Source of the DNA: Saccharothrix saharensis
GTDB lineage: Bacteria > Actinomycetota > Actinomycetes > Mycobacteriales > Pseudonocardiaceae
NCBI RefSeq assembly: GCF_006716745.1
Contig: NZ_VFPP01000001.1
Span: 8,753,386 to 8,817,385, forward strand
Direction: 5' to 3'
Length of the DNA stretch: 64,000 nucleotides
Shown here: positions 24,858 through 33,785 of the stretch, piece by piece
Numbering within the stretch: the stretch's first letter is position 1
How the letters are laid out: each line of letters begins with the position of its first letter
Program-made: the position numbers and the translations under genes
Notes under the pieces: generated by a model
The model's input: the letters and a program-made list of their open reading frames with translations, nothing else
The model's database searches: none
Told to the model about the DNA's origin: nothing

Positions 24858-26429
24858 TCACGCGTCGGCTTGCGCCTGGCGCGTCCTCTCGATCCGGAAG
24901 CCGGTGAACCCGTAGACCACGCTCAGCAGCGGGCTGGCGATGTTGAAGAAGCAGAACGGCAGGTACAGCAGCGTCGACACGCCCAGCGTGGCGCTCATGA
25001 AGGCGCCGCACGAGTTCCAGGGCACCAACGGCGAGGTGACCGTGCCGCTGTCGGCGGCCAGCCGGGAGAGGTTCGTCGGCGCGAGTCCCCGGCGGGCGAA
25101 CTCGGCTCGGAAGACCTTGGACGGCAGCACGAGTGCGATGTACTGGTCGCCCGCGACGACGTTGAGCCCGAACCCGGTGGCGAACACCGCGAGGAACAGC
25201 CGGCCGGTGCTGCGCGCGGCGTGGATCATGGGGTCGATCAGTCGTTTGATCAGGCCGAACTCCTCCAGCACGGTGCCGAACGTGACCGCGCCGATGATCA
25301 GCCAGAGGGTGAGCAGCATGCTGTCCATGCCGCCGCGGGACAGCAGCCGGTCGACGTCGGCGAGGCCGGAGTCGATCGAGAAACCGGTGGCCAGCGCCTG
25401 CCACACCGCGTGAATGCCGGTCCGCACCGGGTCGAGGCCGGGGTCGGCGACGAACGCGCGCACGACGTCGTGCTGGGTGAAGACCGCCAGCACGCCGGCG
25501 AAGAGGGCCGAGGCCATCAACGCCAGGGACGCGGGGGCCTTGCGGATGGACAGGACCGCGAGCAGAACCAGCGGGAGCAGGTTGACCGGGCTGATCCAGT
25601 AGATGTCGCCGAGCGCGGACAGCTCGGAGGCGGTGTCGGCCGCGTCGGTCGGTGCCGGTCCCCAGAACAGGCCGATCAGTCCGAACAGGATGAACGCGAG
25701 GCCGAACGCGGGCAGCGACGTCCACGCCTGGCCTTTGATGTGCTGGTGGACGTCGACCCCGGCCAGTTGGGCGGTGAGGACGGTCGTCTCCGACAGCGGG
25801 GAGAGCTTGTCGCCGAGGTAGGCGCCCGAGATCACCGCGCCGGCCGTGATGCCGGGGGAGAGGCCGAGCATGAGCGCGATGCCGACCAGTCCGACGCCGA
25901 TGGTGCCCGAGGTGGTCCACGAGCTGCCGATGGACATGGCGACGATGCCGCAGATGAGCGCGGTCGCGGCGTAGTACCAGGTGGGGGAGAGGACTTGCAG
26001 GCCGTAGTAGACCAGCGTCGGGATGGTGCCGGACAGGTTCCAGGCGCCGATCAGCGCCCCGACCGCGAGCAGGATGAACACGGCGCTGGTGATGGACGTG
26101 AGCGCGCGCTGGCTCGCGGCCTGGACTTCGTCCCAGTGGTGGCCGTTCTTGAGCACGACGAGCGCGGCGACCATCGCGGACAGCACGAGCGCGACCTGGA
26201 TGGGGCCGTCGAGGGCGTCGAGGCCGAACAGGGCCAGCGAGCCGCCGATCAGGACCACCAGCGCCACCAGCGGCACGGTCGCGTCCACGAGGGACGGTGC
26301 GCGGACGTGCCGGTGGCTGCCGGGGCGGGTCACGGTCGCCCCGGTGGCGGGCCGGGTCGCGGCACGGGGAGGTCCGGTCGCGACACTCGCGGCCGGTGGT
26401 CGTCCCGCGCTGGATCCGGCATGGCCCAA
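24858..26429 (-). CDS. nhaC: Na+/H+ antiporter, NhaC family
   Basis: The 523-residue membrane protein has about 11-12 helices. It carries NhaC signatures: MSIGSSWTTSGTIGVGLVGI, GAYLGDKLSPLSETTVLTA, and the C-terminal SGTVTSPLVPWNSCGAFMS. The first 60 residues are Ala/Pro/Arg-rich and the start at 26429 may be too early; a GTG before TRPGSHRHVRAP is an alternative. The gene is followed within 4 bases by the ArcD-type gene. A sodium/proton exchanger coupled to arginine deiminase fits cytoplasmic pH homeostasis, since deimination consumes protons through ammonia. That link is inference from gene order. Confidence 0.85.
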   Translation of the reverse strand: MGHAGSSAGRPPAASVATGPPRAATRPATGATVTRPGSHRHVRAPSLVDATVPLVALVVLIGGSLALFGLDALDGPIQVALVLSAMVAALVVLKNGHHWDEVQAASQRALTSITSAVFILLAVGALIGAWNLSGTIPTLVYYGLQVLSPTWYYAATALICGIVAMSIGSSWTTSGTIGVGLVGIALMLGLSPGITAGAVISGAYLGDKLSPLSETTVLTAQLAGVDVHQHIKGQAWTSLPAFGLAFILFGLIGLFWGPAPTDAADTASELSALGDIYWISPVNLLPLVLLAVLSIRKAPASLALMASALFAGVLAVFTQHDVVRAFVADPGLDPVRTGIHAVWQALATGFSIDSGLADVDRLLSRGGMDSMLLTLWLIIGAVTFGTVLEEFGLIKRLIDPMIHAARSTGRLFLAVFATGFGLNVVAGDQYIALVLPSKVFRAEFARRGLAPTNLSRLAADSGTVTSPLVPWNSCGAFMSATLGVSTLLYLPFCFFNIASPLLSVVYGFTGFRIERTRQAQADA

Positions 26430-26495
26430 TCACGGTAGGTCGGGGTCTGTGACCCCGCAAAAACACGCCACGATCGAGTGACAAGCGTGGCCCCG

Positions 26496-27452
26496 TCACA
26501 GCCGGGTCATGATGAGCCAGGTCGTGTAAAGGACATACGCGGCCACGAAAGCGCCGCCTTCACCCCGGGTGAGTTGCCTGCGGGTGAAGAAGGCGGGCAC
26601 GCACACGAGAGCGGTGGTGACCATGAGGAGCATGTCGAGGGCCAGCAGGTCGGAGGGCACCGGGACGGCGCCGGGCGCGGCGATGACGGTCGGTCCGAGG
26701 ATGAGGGCGATGTTGAACACGCTGGAGCCGAGGAGGTTGCCCAGGGCGAGCGACCTGTCGCCGCCGCGCACGGTGGACACGATCGTGGTGACGAGTTCCG
26801 GTGCGGAGGTGCCGATCGCGACGACGGTCAGGCCGATGACCGTGTCGCTCGCGCCCCAGATGCGGGCGATGCTCACCGCGCCGTCCACCAGGAACTCCGC
26901 ACCGACGACGATGACGGCCAGACCCGCGACCAGCAGCATCACCTGCGGAGCTGCCGGCCGGGCACGGGCGTCACCGCTCGGGACGTCCTCGGCGGTCGTG
27001 GCCGAACGCTTGGCGTGGACGACCATGAGCGCGAGGTACGCCGCGCCGTAGGCGCACAGCCACACGCCGTCCGCGCTGGTCAGCGAGCCGTTCAGGGCGA
27101 GCACGAGGAGCAGCACCGCCGCGCCGGTCATGACCGGCAGGTCCACGCGCAGCGTCCTCGGTTCGAACGAGACGGGCCGGATCACCGCGCTCAACCCGAG
27201 GATGAGCAGCACGTTGACCAGGTTGGTGCCGACGATGTTGCCCACCGCGAGCCCGGCGTTGCCCTGGTGGGCGGCGTTGATGCCGATGGCCAGCTCCGGC
27301 AGGCTGGTGCCGAGCGAGACGACGGTCATCCCGACCACGAGCGGGCTGACGCCGACCCGGGCGGCGAGGGTGGTGCCCTGGCGCACCACGAGGTCGGCGC
27401 CGGCGACCAGCATCGCCAGCCCCAGCAGCAGTGCCGCCGCGGACGTCGCCAC
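26496..27452 (-). CDS. Calcium/sodium:cation exchanger (CaCA family, YrbG-like)
   Basis: The 318-residue membrane protein consists of two inverted alpha repeats. Repeat 1 reads VVSLGTSLPELAIGINAA and GNIVGTNLVNVLLILG; repeat 2 reads VVAIGTSAPELVTTIVST and GNLLGSSVFNIALILG. The G-T-S-x-P-E and G-N-x-x-G motifs hold the ion-binding Glu and Asn/Ser residues. There are about 10 helices in total. The stop is 66 bases before the nhaC start on the same strand, so the four transport and arginine genes may be one unit. Confidence 0.9.
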   Translation of the reverse strand: MATSAAALLLGLAMLVAGADLVVRQGTTLAARVGVSPLVVGMTVVSLGTSLPELAIGINAAHQGNAGLAVGNIVGTNLVNVLLILGLSAVIRPVSFEPRTLRVDLPVMTGAAVLLLVLALNGSLTSADGVWLCAYGAAYLALMVVHAKRSATTAEDVPSGDARARPAAPQVMLLVAGLAVIVVGAEFLVDGAVSIARIWGASDTVIGLTVVAIGTSAPELVTTIVSTVRGGDRSLALGNLLGSSVFNIALILGPTVIAAPGAVPVPSDLLALDMLLMVTTALVCVPAFFTRRQLTRGEGGAFVAAYVLYTTWLIMTRL

Positions 27453-27539
27453 CGCAGCCTCCCTGGTGGCCGGGGTTCGACGGCGTCACCGGTCCGTGCC
27501 CGATGGTCATCGGTCCGCTCGCGGCCCGCAACCGCGGCG

Positions 27540-28010
27540 GACGGCCAGGTGACTGGCGGTGCGATTGGTACTCCGGTGGCGGGTTGTCGGCCGAAATGGT
27601 GGTTGGAGGTGTGCAGCCGGTGCGGCAGCGCCGTCCGTCCTTGGGCTTGGGCCGGTAGGGCCGGGCGTAGGTCCATCCGTCCTGGAGGCCGCCTGGGTCC
27701 TGGTCCGACTCGCGACCGCCGTTTCCCTGGTCTCGGCGGGCAGGACGTCGGCGTAGGCGGGCCGGTGGTGGTCGGCTACGGCGTTGTACAGGTAGGAGCG
27801 CCCGGTCTCCTGATGTCCACGTGAACCGAAGCGCACGGTGGAAGGGGGGCAGACCGAGCAGGTATGCGGTGCGGGCTGCGCGGCGGCCGGCTGGAGCGGT
27901 CGACCATGTCCGCCTCGGCCATGTCCGCCTCGCCCGACTGCTGGTAGCGCCCCGGCCGGCAGGCGGCGGTGGTCGGAGAGACGGGGAAGCGTTCGGCGGC
28001 CCGTCGCGGC
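27540..28010 (-). pseudogene. IS481-family transposase relic with large internal deletions
   Basis: Reading leftwards, the family order is preserved across shifting frames: FPVSPTTAACRPGRYQQSGE (HTH end), DMVDRSSRPPRSPHRIPA, a short VHVD, YLYNAVADHHRPAYADVLPA (DDE core with the Asp in AVADH), then after a deletion of roughly 100 codons DGWTYARPYRPKPKD and ALPHRLHTSNHHFGRQP (C-terminal end). A 15-base tandem duplication (CCATGTCCGCCTCG-G/C, 27904-27933) doubles the GEADM segment. No intact frame remains. The rest of 27453-28129 holds nothing else I can support. Confidence 0.7.
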
Positions 28011-28129
28011 GGTCCACCCTCACGACGGCCTCCGTCGGTTCGGTGTGGACGTCGCGATCCACACCGAACCCGGAGCCCGACATCATCCGACCACGTGTCG
28101 GACCGTCCGCGACCTCGCTGTCGGTACGG

Positions 28130-29314
28130 CTACAGGGGGCCGGTGGGGCGGTGGCCGTCGGTCAGGGCGGCGATCTGATCGGGGGTGAAGGGCGGGTCGA
28201 GCAGGTCGGTGCGGTGGGCGTGGCACCGGAACATGTCGGCGATGTAGTGCATGCGGTCGGGTAGGTCGGACCAGTCACGGGCGGCGGTGCCGAGGAGGTC
28301 GTCGGGGGTCGGGTCGACGGTCTCGAGCAGGGCGAGCAGTTCCGGGTGGGACAGCTCGGCGAGCAGCGGGGGGAACACGGAAGGGAGGTCTTCACTCAGG
28401 TCCAGCAGGTCGCCGCCGGGCAGCGCGAGTGTCATCAGGTGCTCGGTGACCGCGCGACGGGCCAGCGCACGGGCGTGGTCGGCCAGGTGCTCACCGGCCA
28501 GCCGCAGGGGAGTGCGACGGCCCAGCACGGTCAGCAGCACGCGCCGGAGCCACTTGACGGCGCGGTTGCCGGGCAGGAGCTGGTCGAGCAGTCGGCGTTC
28601 GAGGTCGCGGGGGTCGAGGACGGGCGCCTGCAGGGCGGCGGTGATCTCCGGCTGGAGACGGGTCTGCTCGTGCAGGCCGATCTCGACGTTGGCCAGCAGC
28701 AGGAGTTCGGCGCGGGCCTTCGGGTCGGTCGTGGACGTCGCCTGGTGGTAATGGGTGAACGCCTGTCGGAGCAGGCGTTGGCCCTCGGGCGGCTCGCCGG
28801 GACGCAGGGCGGCGTCGAACCCGTCGAGGCCGTCGGCGGGCAGGGCCAGGAAGCGGGCGAACTCGCGGGCGATCTCCTCGAAGACCTTGAGGTTGCCGCG
28901 TGCGGACGCGTCGGCGGCCGCGTCGAGCCGTGTGGCGGCCACGACGGTACGGCGCACCGCCTGCTCGGCGTGGTCCAGGGTTTGCTGGGGGACGGCTCGC
29001 CGCAGGGCGCGCACCAGCAGGTCGATACCGGCGGCGATGTCGGGCGAGGTGGCCAGCATCCGCTCCAGCAGGCGGGCCGGGTCCTCCTGCCGGATGGTCT
29101 GGCCGACCTGCTTGGACGCCCACACGGCGAACGTGCACCAGTTCGCCGATCCGCCGGTCCGCTGCGCCAGGGCACGGGACAGCTGGTGGTAGCAGTGGGT
29201 GATCTGCAGGTTGCGGACGACGGGGTCGGTGTGCGCGGCGATCCGGTCGACGTCGGCGACCGTGGGCGGCGTGCCGTCGTCGAGCGCCCGCACGTCACCA
29301 GTGGTTTGCGTCAT
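28130..29314 (-). CDS. Uncharacterised helical protein (394 aa)
   Basis: ATG 29314 follows GAGAGGCATCCG and is preferred over an upstream ATG at 29359. The N-terminus DVDRIAAHTDPVVRNLQITHCYHQLSRALA and on is followed by NWCTFAVWASKQVGQTIR, a conserved-looking segment. The rest is almost entirely alpha-helical, with long Leu/Ala/Arg helices and no signal peptide or membrane segment. The protein ends with DRMHYIADMFRCHAHRTDLLD, which contains a few His/Cys that might bind a metal. I do not recognise a characterised family. It stands upstream of nothing obvious and is separated from the ligase gene by 76 bases on the same strand. Confidence 0.7.
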   Translation of the reverse strand: MTQTTGDVRALDDGTPPTVADVDRIAAHTDPVVRNLQITHCYHQLSRALAQRTGGSANWCTFAVWASKQVGQTIRQEDPARLLERMLATSPDIAAGIDLLVRALRRAVPQQTLDHAEQAVRRTVVAATRLDAAADASARGNLKVFEEIAREFARFLALPADGLDGFDAALRPGEPPEGQRLLRQAFTHYHQATSTTDPKARAELLLLANVEIGLHEQTRLQPEITAALQAPVLDPRDLERRLLDQLLPGNRAVKWLRRVLLTVLGRRTPLRLAGEHLADHARALARRAVTEHLMTLALPGGDLLDLSEDLPSVFPPLLAELSHPELLALLETVDPTPDDLLGTAARDWSDLPDRMHYIADMFRCHAHRTDLLDPPFTPDQIAALTDGHRPTGPL

Positions 29315-29390
29315 CGGATGCCTCTCTGCCCCAGGGGTGTACACGTGATTACTCGTCACGAGGGCGACGAACGTGACACCCGGGTTCGGG

Positions 29391-30836
29391 TCAGGGCTTC
29401 CAGGTGCGCACGACGTGGCGGCGCAGCTTGCCCGATCCGGTGCGCGGCAGGGACGGCACGAACACGACCTTGCGGGGCACCTTGTAGGCCGTCAGGTGGC
29501 GGCGGGCCAGCGTGGTCAGCTCGTCGGCCAGGTGGTCGTCCTCGAGCGGCCCGTCGGCGCGCACCACGTACGCCCGCAGCTGGACCGAATCGTCGCGGTT
29601 GGAGACCGCGCAGACCGCCGCCTCCCGCACCAGGGGATGGCTCGAGAGGAGGTGTTCGACTTCGAGCGGGTGGACCTTGATGCCGCCGACGTTCTCGACG
29701 TCGTCCAGGCGCCCGGTCACGCGCACGTAGCCGTCGGCGTCGATCGAGGCCAGGTCGCCGGTCGCATACCAGCCGTCGGCGCGCCGGACCGTGCCGTCCT
29801 CGGCGACGCCGAGCGTGATCGTCGGGCCGCGCACCTGCAACCGGCCGGTCACGTCCGGTTCGACGGGGGCGCCCTCGTCGTCCACCACGCGGACCTCGAA
29901 CGGCGGCAGGGCGCGTCCGGCGGTGTTGAACCGGCGGGCCGTGCGGGTGTTGTGGGTGAACGCCTGCCCGACCTCGGTGGTGCCGATGCCGTTGAGCAGG
30001 CGGTCACCGAGGACGTCCACCAGGCGTTCTTCGAGGGCGGGCGCGAGGACCTCGCCGCCGGTGGCGGCGACGCGCAGCCGGGCCAGCCGGTCGCTGCCGG
30101 GGTGGGCGATGAGCCGGCTGTAGAACGTCGGCACGGCGAACAGGGCGGTGACCTCGTACTTGTCCACGATCGCGAGCACGTCGTCCACCACCGGGGCCTC
30201 GGGGTTGAGCACCACGCGGCTGCCGCTCATCAACGGGAAGAACAGGGAGTTGCTGAGGCCATAGGCGAAGTACATCTTGGACACCGAGTGCACGACGTCG
30301 TCCGGCCCGAGTTCGAGTGCCGCTGCGGCGAACGAGCGGTGGTGCACGATCGGGTCGCCGTGCAGCTGCGGGACCAGGCGGGGCACGCCCGTGGTGCCGG
30401 AGGTGAACGTCGCATACACCTGGTCGTCCGCGGCACGGGGTGCGGCGGGGATCGGTGACGCGCCGTCGAGGTCGGCGAACGTCGTCACCCGGAAGCCGGC
30501 GGCGGTGAAGTCCGGCTTGCCCACGACCAGCGCGGGCCGGGCGGCGTGCAGCACCTGGCGCAGTTCGTCGGGGTGCAGCCGGGGGTTGATCGGGACGGCC
30601 ACCGCGCCGGCGTGCGCGGCGCCCAGGAAGGCCAGCACGAAGTCCGGGCCGTCGTCGAGCACGAGTGCGACGCGGTCACCGGTCCGCACGCCCGAGGCGA
30701 CCAGCGCCCCGGCCACGCGGCCGGCGCCGTCGTACACGTCGGCGTGCGTCAACGCGGCGCCGTCGACCTCGTAGGCCGGGCGGTCCAGCCACCCTCCGGC
30801 GTCGGCTCCGGCACGCAGCACGTCGACCAGGTTCAT
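29391..30836 (-). CDS. Benzoate-CoA-ligase-like acyl-CoA synthetase (ANL superfamily)
   Basis: The 481-residue adenylate-forming enzyme has the P-loop YATFTSGTTGVPRLVPQ, the aromatic-substrate-pocket region HSVSKMYFAYGLSNSLFFPL that resembles benzoate-CoA ligases, NGIGTTEVGQAF (A5), DGWYATGDLASIDADGY (A7), TGRLDDVENVGGIKVHP (A8) and RTGSGKLRRHVVR with the catalytic lysine (A10). It should activate a carboxylic acid as acyl-AMP and transfer it to CoA or a carrier. The substrate is uncertain, with benzoate or a related aryl acid inferred. It lies 63 bases downstream of the glycosyltransferase fusion on the same strand. Confidence 0.8.
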   Translation of the reverse strand: MNLVDVLRAGADAGGWLDRPAYEVDGAALTHADVYDGAGRVAGALVASGVRTGDRVALVLDDGPDFVLAFLGAAHAGAVAVPINPRLHPDELRQVLHAARPALVVGKPDFTAAGFRVTTFADLDGASPIPAAPRAADDQVYATFTSGTTGVPRLVPQLHGDPIVHHRSFAAAALELGPDDVVHSVSKMYFAYGLSNSLFFPLMSGSRVVLNPEAPVVDDVLAIVDKYEVTALFAVPTFYSRLIAHPGSDRLARLRVAATGGEVLAPALEERLVDVLGDRLLNGIGTTEVGQAFTHNTRTARRFNTAGRALPPFEVRVVDDEGAPVEPDVTGRLQVRGPTITLGVAEDGTVRRADGWYATGDLASIDADGYVRVTGRLDDVENVGGIKVHPLEVEHLLSSHPLVREAAVCAVSNRDDSVQLRAYVVRADGPLEDDHLADELTTLARRHLTAYKVPRKVVFVPSLPRTGSGKLRRHVVRTWKP

Positions 30837-30899
30837 CCCAGGGCTCTTCCTGCTCGGGCCCGCCAGGGCGGGGGAGGTCTCGAACTACAGCCGTGCGCG

Positions 30900-32621
30900 C
30901 TACAGCCGTGCGAACCAGAGCAGCGCGGCCACTTCCGCCCGCCACTCCAGCACCACGTCGAACAGGCCGGCCACGGCGTCCAGGTCCGTCAACGGCGCCG
31001 GACCGCCGCGCAGCGCGCCGACGAAGTCCGCGTAGGCGCCGCTCACGGCGGGCGCGGCGAGGTCGGTGACCGGTGCGGCGCCGGGGACGGACAGCTCGAA
31101 CCGGGGCTCGCCCCAGCCGAGCCCGATCGTCCCGGTGAGACCGCCCGCCACCGCCACGGCGCGCACGCGCGAGGGGGTCGCCTCCACCGTCCGCACGTCG
31201 GTCACCGGCACGCCGAGCGCCCGTTCCACGGCGTCCAGCGCGTCCGGGCCGAGGTCGGTGACGACGTCACGGCCCTCGGGCCGGTCCAGGTGCAGCGAGA
31301 ACCCCTCGGGGCGGCCCTCGGCGACGGCCTTGGCCACCTCGACCAGGCCGGGGTGGTGCGCCCACGGCAGGTCGACCGAGCACCGGCCGGGTGCCTGCCG
31401 CGCGGCCTCCACCAGGCCGGCCAGGTCGTCCACGGCCCGCTTGTCCAGCAGCACGTGCAGGCCCCGCCGCAACGCCGTCAACACCGCCGCGGTGTCCGGC
31501 GCGCGCACCACGACACCCTCGGCGGGCACGGTCTCCACCAGGCGCGTCCCGTCCCGCAACGCCCAGGGCACGCCGTGTGCGCGTGCGACGGGCAGCAACG
31601 CGCGCACGTCGGGATCGGCCACGCCGACCACCCGCACCCCGCGCACGGCCGGCACCGGGTCCGCTCCGACGAGCACGACCCGCACGTCCGCGGGCTCGGC
31701 GGTGGCCAGCACCCGGTCGCTGGCGAAGAAGCTCAGGTCGGCCGGGGCGGAGTCCGGGTCGGCGAGCACGGACACCCGGGGCCGGTCCAGGTCGGCGTAG
31801 TCCTTCACGACCGGCGCCCACTCCAGGTCGGCGGCGGTGTGCGCGGGTCCGGCGGCGAACAGCCCGGCCCACCGGCTGCGGATCACGCGCATGTGCCGCT
31901 TCCAGATCGGCAGCTTGTCGTGGCCGACGTGGTTGAACGTGGTGCCCTCGAAGTGCCGCATCGCCACCGACCCGACGTAGCGCAACCGCTCACCGTCGGC
32001 GCGCAGGCGGCAGCACAGGTCGACGTCCTCGCACAGCGACACCGGGTCGAACGCCGTGTCGAACCCGCCGACCCGCCGGAACGAGCTGTGCCGCACCATC
32101 AGCGCGGCCGTGGGCGCCCAGGACTGCTCGCGGTGTTCCCGGTGCTCCGCGCCGAGCGGACGGCCGCGCCCGATCGGCCCGATGCGGCCGTCGGCGGTGG
32201 ACGCGCCACCCGCGCACTGGACCACCGCGCCGTCACCGGGGTAGAGCAGCAACGGCGACACCGCGCCGAGCCCCGGGTCGGCGGCCAGTTCGGCGGCGAG
32301 CACCTCGACGACGTCGAGGTCGTCCACGAGCACGTCGTTGTCCAGGAAGAACAGGAACTCCCCGCGGGCCGCGGCCGCGCCGACGTTGCGCCGCTCGCTG
32401 CCGCCGCGGTCGTCATCGTGGCGCAGCACCGTCACCGGGCGCGGGTGGTCCAGCGCGGCCAGGTACTCGGCCGTGCCGTCGTCGGAACCGTTGTCCACCA
32501 CCACGATCTCGAAGTCGCCGGACGCGCGGGCCAGGGACGCCAACGCCCGGCGCGTGTACTCCAGGCGGTTGCGGACCAACATGACGACCGAGACCAGGCC
32601 CGGTAACGGGGTCGGGTTCAC
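30900..32621 (-). CDS. Family 2 glycosyltransferase fused to a Gfo/Idh/MocA-like domain
   Basis: GTG 32621 (after GAAGGGCGCA) is chosen because the GT domain begins at once: LVSVVMLVRNRLEYTRRALA, VDNGSDDGTAEYL, FLFFLDNDVLVDD (metal-binding DxD) and SLCEDVDLCCRLRADG. From about residue 270 a second domain appears that resembles NAD-dependent sugar oxidoreductases: VRVVGVADPDVRALLPVARAHG and LTALRRGLHVLLDKRAVDDL, equivalent to the family's GKHVLCEKP stretch. The N-terminal Gly-rich dinucleotide motif is degenerate, so this half may be structural or inactive. Total length is 573 residues. The product probably modifies a glycoconjugate or natural product. The substrate is unknown. Confidence 0.75.
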   Translation of the reverse strand: MNPTPLPGLVSVVMLVRNRLEYTRRALASLARASGDFEIVVVDNGSDDGTAEYLAALDHPRPVTVLRHDDDRGGSERRNVGAAAARGEFLFFLDNDVLVDDLDVVEVLAAELAADPGLGAVSPLLLYPGDGAVVQCAGGASTADGRIGPIGRGRPLGAEHREHREQSWAPTAALMVRHSSFRRVGGFDTAFDPVSLCEDVDLCCRLRADGERLRYVGSVAMRHFEGTTFNHVGHDKLPIWKRHMRVIRSRWAGLFAAGPAHTAADLEWAPVVKDYADLDRPRVSVLADPDSAPADLSFFASDRVLATAEPADVRVVLVGADPVPAVRGVRVVGVADPDVRALLPVARAHGVPWALRDGTRLVETVPAEGVVVRAPDTAAVLTALRRGLHVLLDKRAVDDLAGLVEAARQAPGRCSVDLPWAHHPGLVEVAKAVAEGRPEGFSLHLDRPEGRDVVTDLGPDALDAVERALGVPVTDVRTVEATPSRVRAVAVAGGLTGTIGLGWGEPRFELSVPGAAPVTDLAAPAVSGAYADFVGALRGGPAPLTDLDAVAGLFDVVLEWRAEVAALLWFARL

Positions 32622-32867
32622 ACTGCGCCCTTCACCGATGGGATCGTGCCGACGCGGCACGTCGCTGCGCCGGGTCGAGCACGACGTGGGGTGGGGTGGT
32701 GCCCGCGCGCAGCGGTGGCGTCACCGCCGACCGCCTCATCGGTCGTCCATTCCACTATGGTGGGGAGCGACCACGGTAAATCACCGCACTGGATCGTTAC
32801 CGGCGCTGATCGTAGGTGTTGTCCGACGGGTGCGCCAGCCCATGGATCGGATGTCCGAAGGGATGCC

Positions 32868-33716
32868 GTGGACCACGTCCCCGACCTCGCGTTATCCCGG
32901 TTCGAGCCGCACTCCGACAATGATCGTCCGCGTTCGGGCGAGCCCGTTCGGACGGCGTTGTTCTGCCATGCGGCGGGCTTTGCCGGGCGCGTGTGGCGGT
33001 CCGCTGTGAAAAACCTGCGGACACCGTTGCGCGTCGCGGCGCCCGACCTCCGGGGCCACGGCCACGCCCCACCACTGGCCGAGGACGCGGACTGGGGCGT
33101 GTTCGCCGACGACGTGCTCGCCGCCGCCCGCGCGGTGGGGCCAGGCCCGCTGATCGGGGTGGGCCACTCGCTCGGCGGGACGGCACTGCTGCTGGCCGAA
33201 TCACGTGCGCCGGGCACGTTCGACCTGCTGGTCTGCTACGAGCCGATCCTCGCCACGCACGACGACCCGGCGTTCGCCGAGGCGGCGGCCCGGCGGCGCG
33301 CGGAGTTCCCGTCCCGCGCCGACGCGCTCGCCCGCTGGTCCACCCGGCCGCCGCTGTCCCACCTCGCGCCCGAGGTCCTGGCCGACTACGCCGAGTCCGG
33401 CCTGGCCGAGGAGCCGGACGGCCGGGTGCGGCTGCGCTGCGCGCCGGCGGTGGAGGCGCACCTGTTCCGGACGGCGATTTCGTGCCCGTGGCGTGACGCG
33501 CTGCCGCTGGTGCGGTGCCCGACGGTGGTCCTGCGCGGCGGCGAGTCGGTCGTGGTGACCGGCGAGTCGCTCGCGGCGGCGTGCGCCGACCTGCCCGCGG
33601 GACGGGTGGTGGAGGTACCGGGCCTGGACCACCTGGGTCCGCTGGTCCGGCCGGACGCGTTCGCGGCGGTCCTGGACGGGGTGTTCGCGGAATCCGGTGC
33701 CACGGCGCGTGCGTGA
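32868..33716 (+). CDS. Alpha/beta hydrolase
   Basis: GTG 32868 follows GAAGGGATGCC. The 282-residue protein has the canonical fold: TALFCHAAGFAGRVWRSAV (oxyanion-hole region), AAPDLRGHGHAPP, LIGVGHSLGGTALLLAES with the nucleophile elbow G-H-S-L-G, and C-terminal VVEVPGLDHLGPLVRP with the catalytic His. The acidic residue probably lies in the PTVVLRGGESVV strand, though the usual Asp is not obvious there. The substrate is unknown. It is divergent from the glycosyltransferase with a 246-bp shared promoter region. Confidence 0.85.
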   Translation: MDHVPDLALSRFEPHSDNDRPRSGEPVRTALFCHAAGFAGRVWRSAVKNLRTPLRVAAPDLRGHGHAPPLAEDADWGVFADDVLAAARAVGPGPLIGVGHSLGGTALLLAESRAPGTFDLLVCYEPILATHDDPAFAEAAARRRAEFPSRADALARWSTRPPLSHLAPEVLADYAESGLAEEPDGRVRLRCAPAVEAHLFRTAISCPWRDALPLVRCPTVVLRGGESVVVTGESLAAACADLPAGRVVEVPGLDHLGPLVRPDAFAAVLDGVFAESGATARA

Positions 33717-33785
33717 GGCGGTCCACCGCAGGGCCCGATACCCTGCGGTGCCTCGAACCGCGTGACCGGAGGAGCCGATACCGGG

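Noticed and set aside
23024..26438. Very long plus-strand open frames opposite arcD and nhaC
   Set aside because: They are Arg/Gly/His-rich mirror frames caused by high GC. The minus-strand frames have clear transporter motifs and helices.
30546..32606. 686-codon plus-strand frame opposite the glycosyltransferase
   Set aside because: Low-complexity composition without family motifs. The GT2 signatures are on the minus strand.
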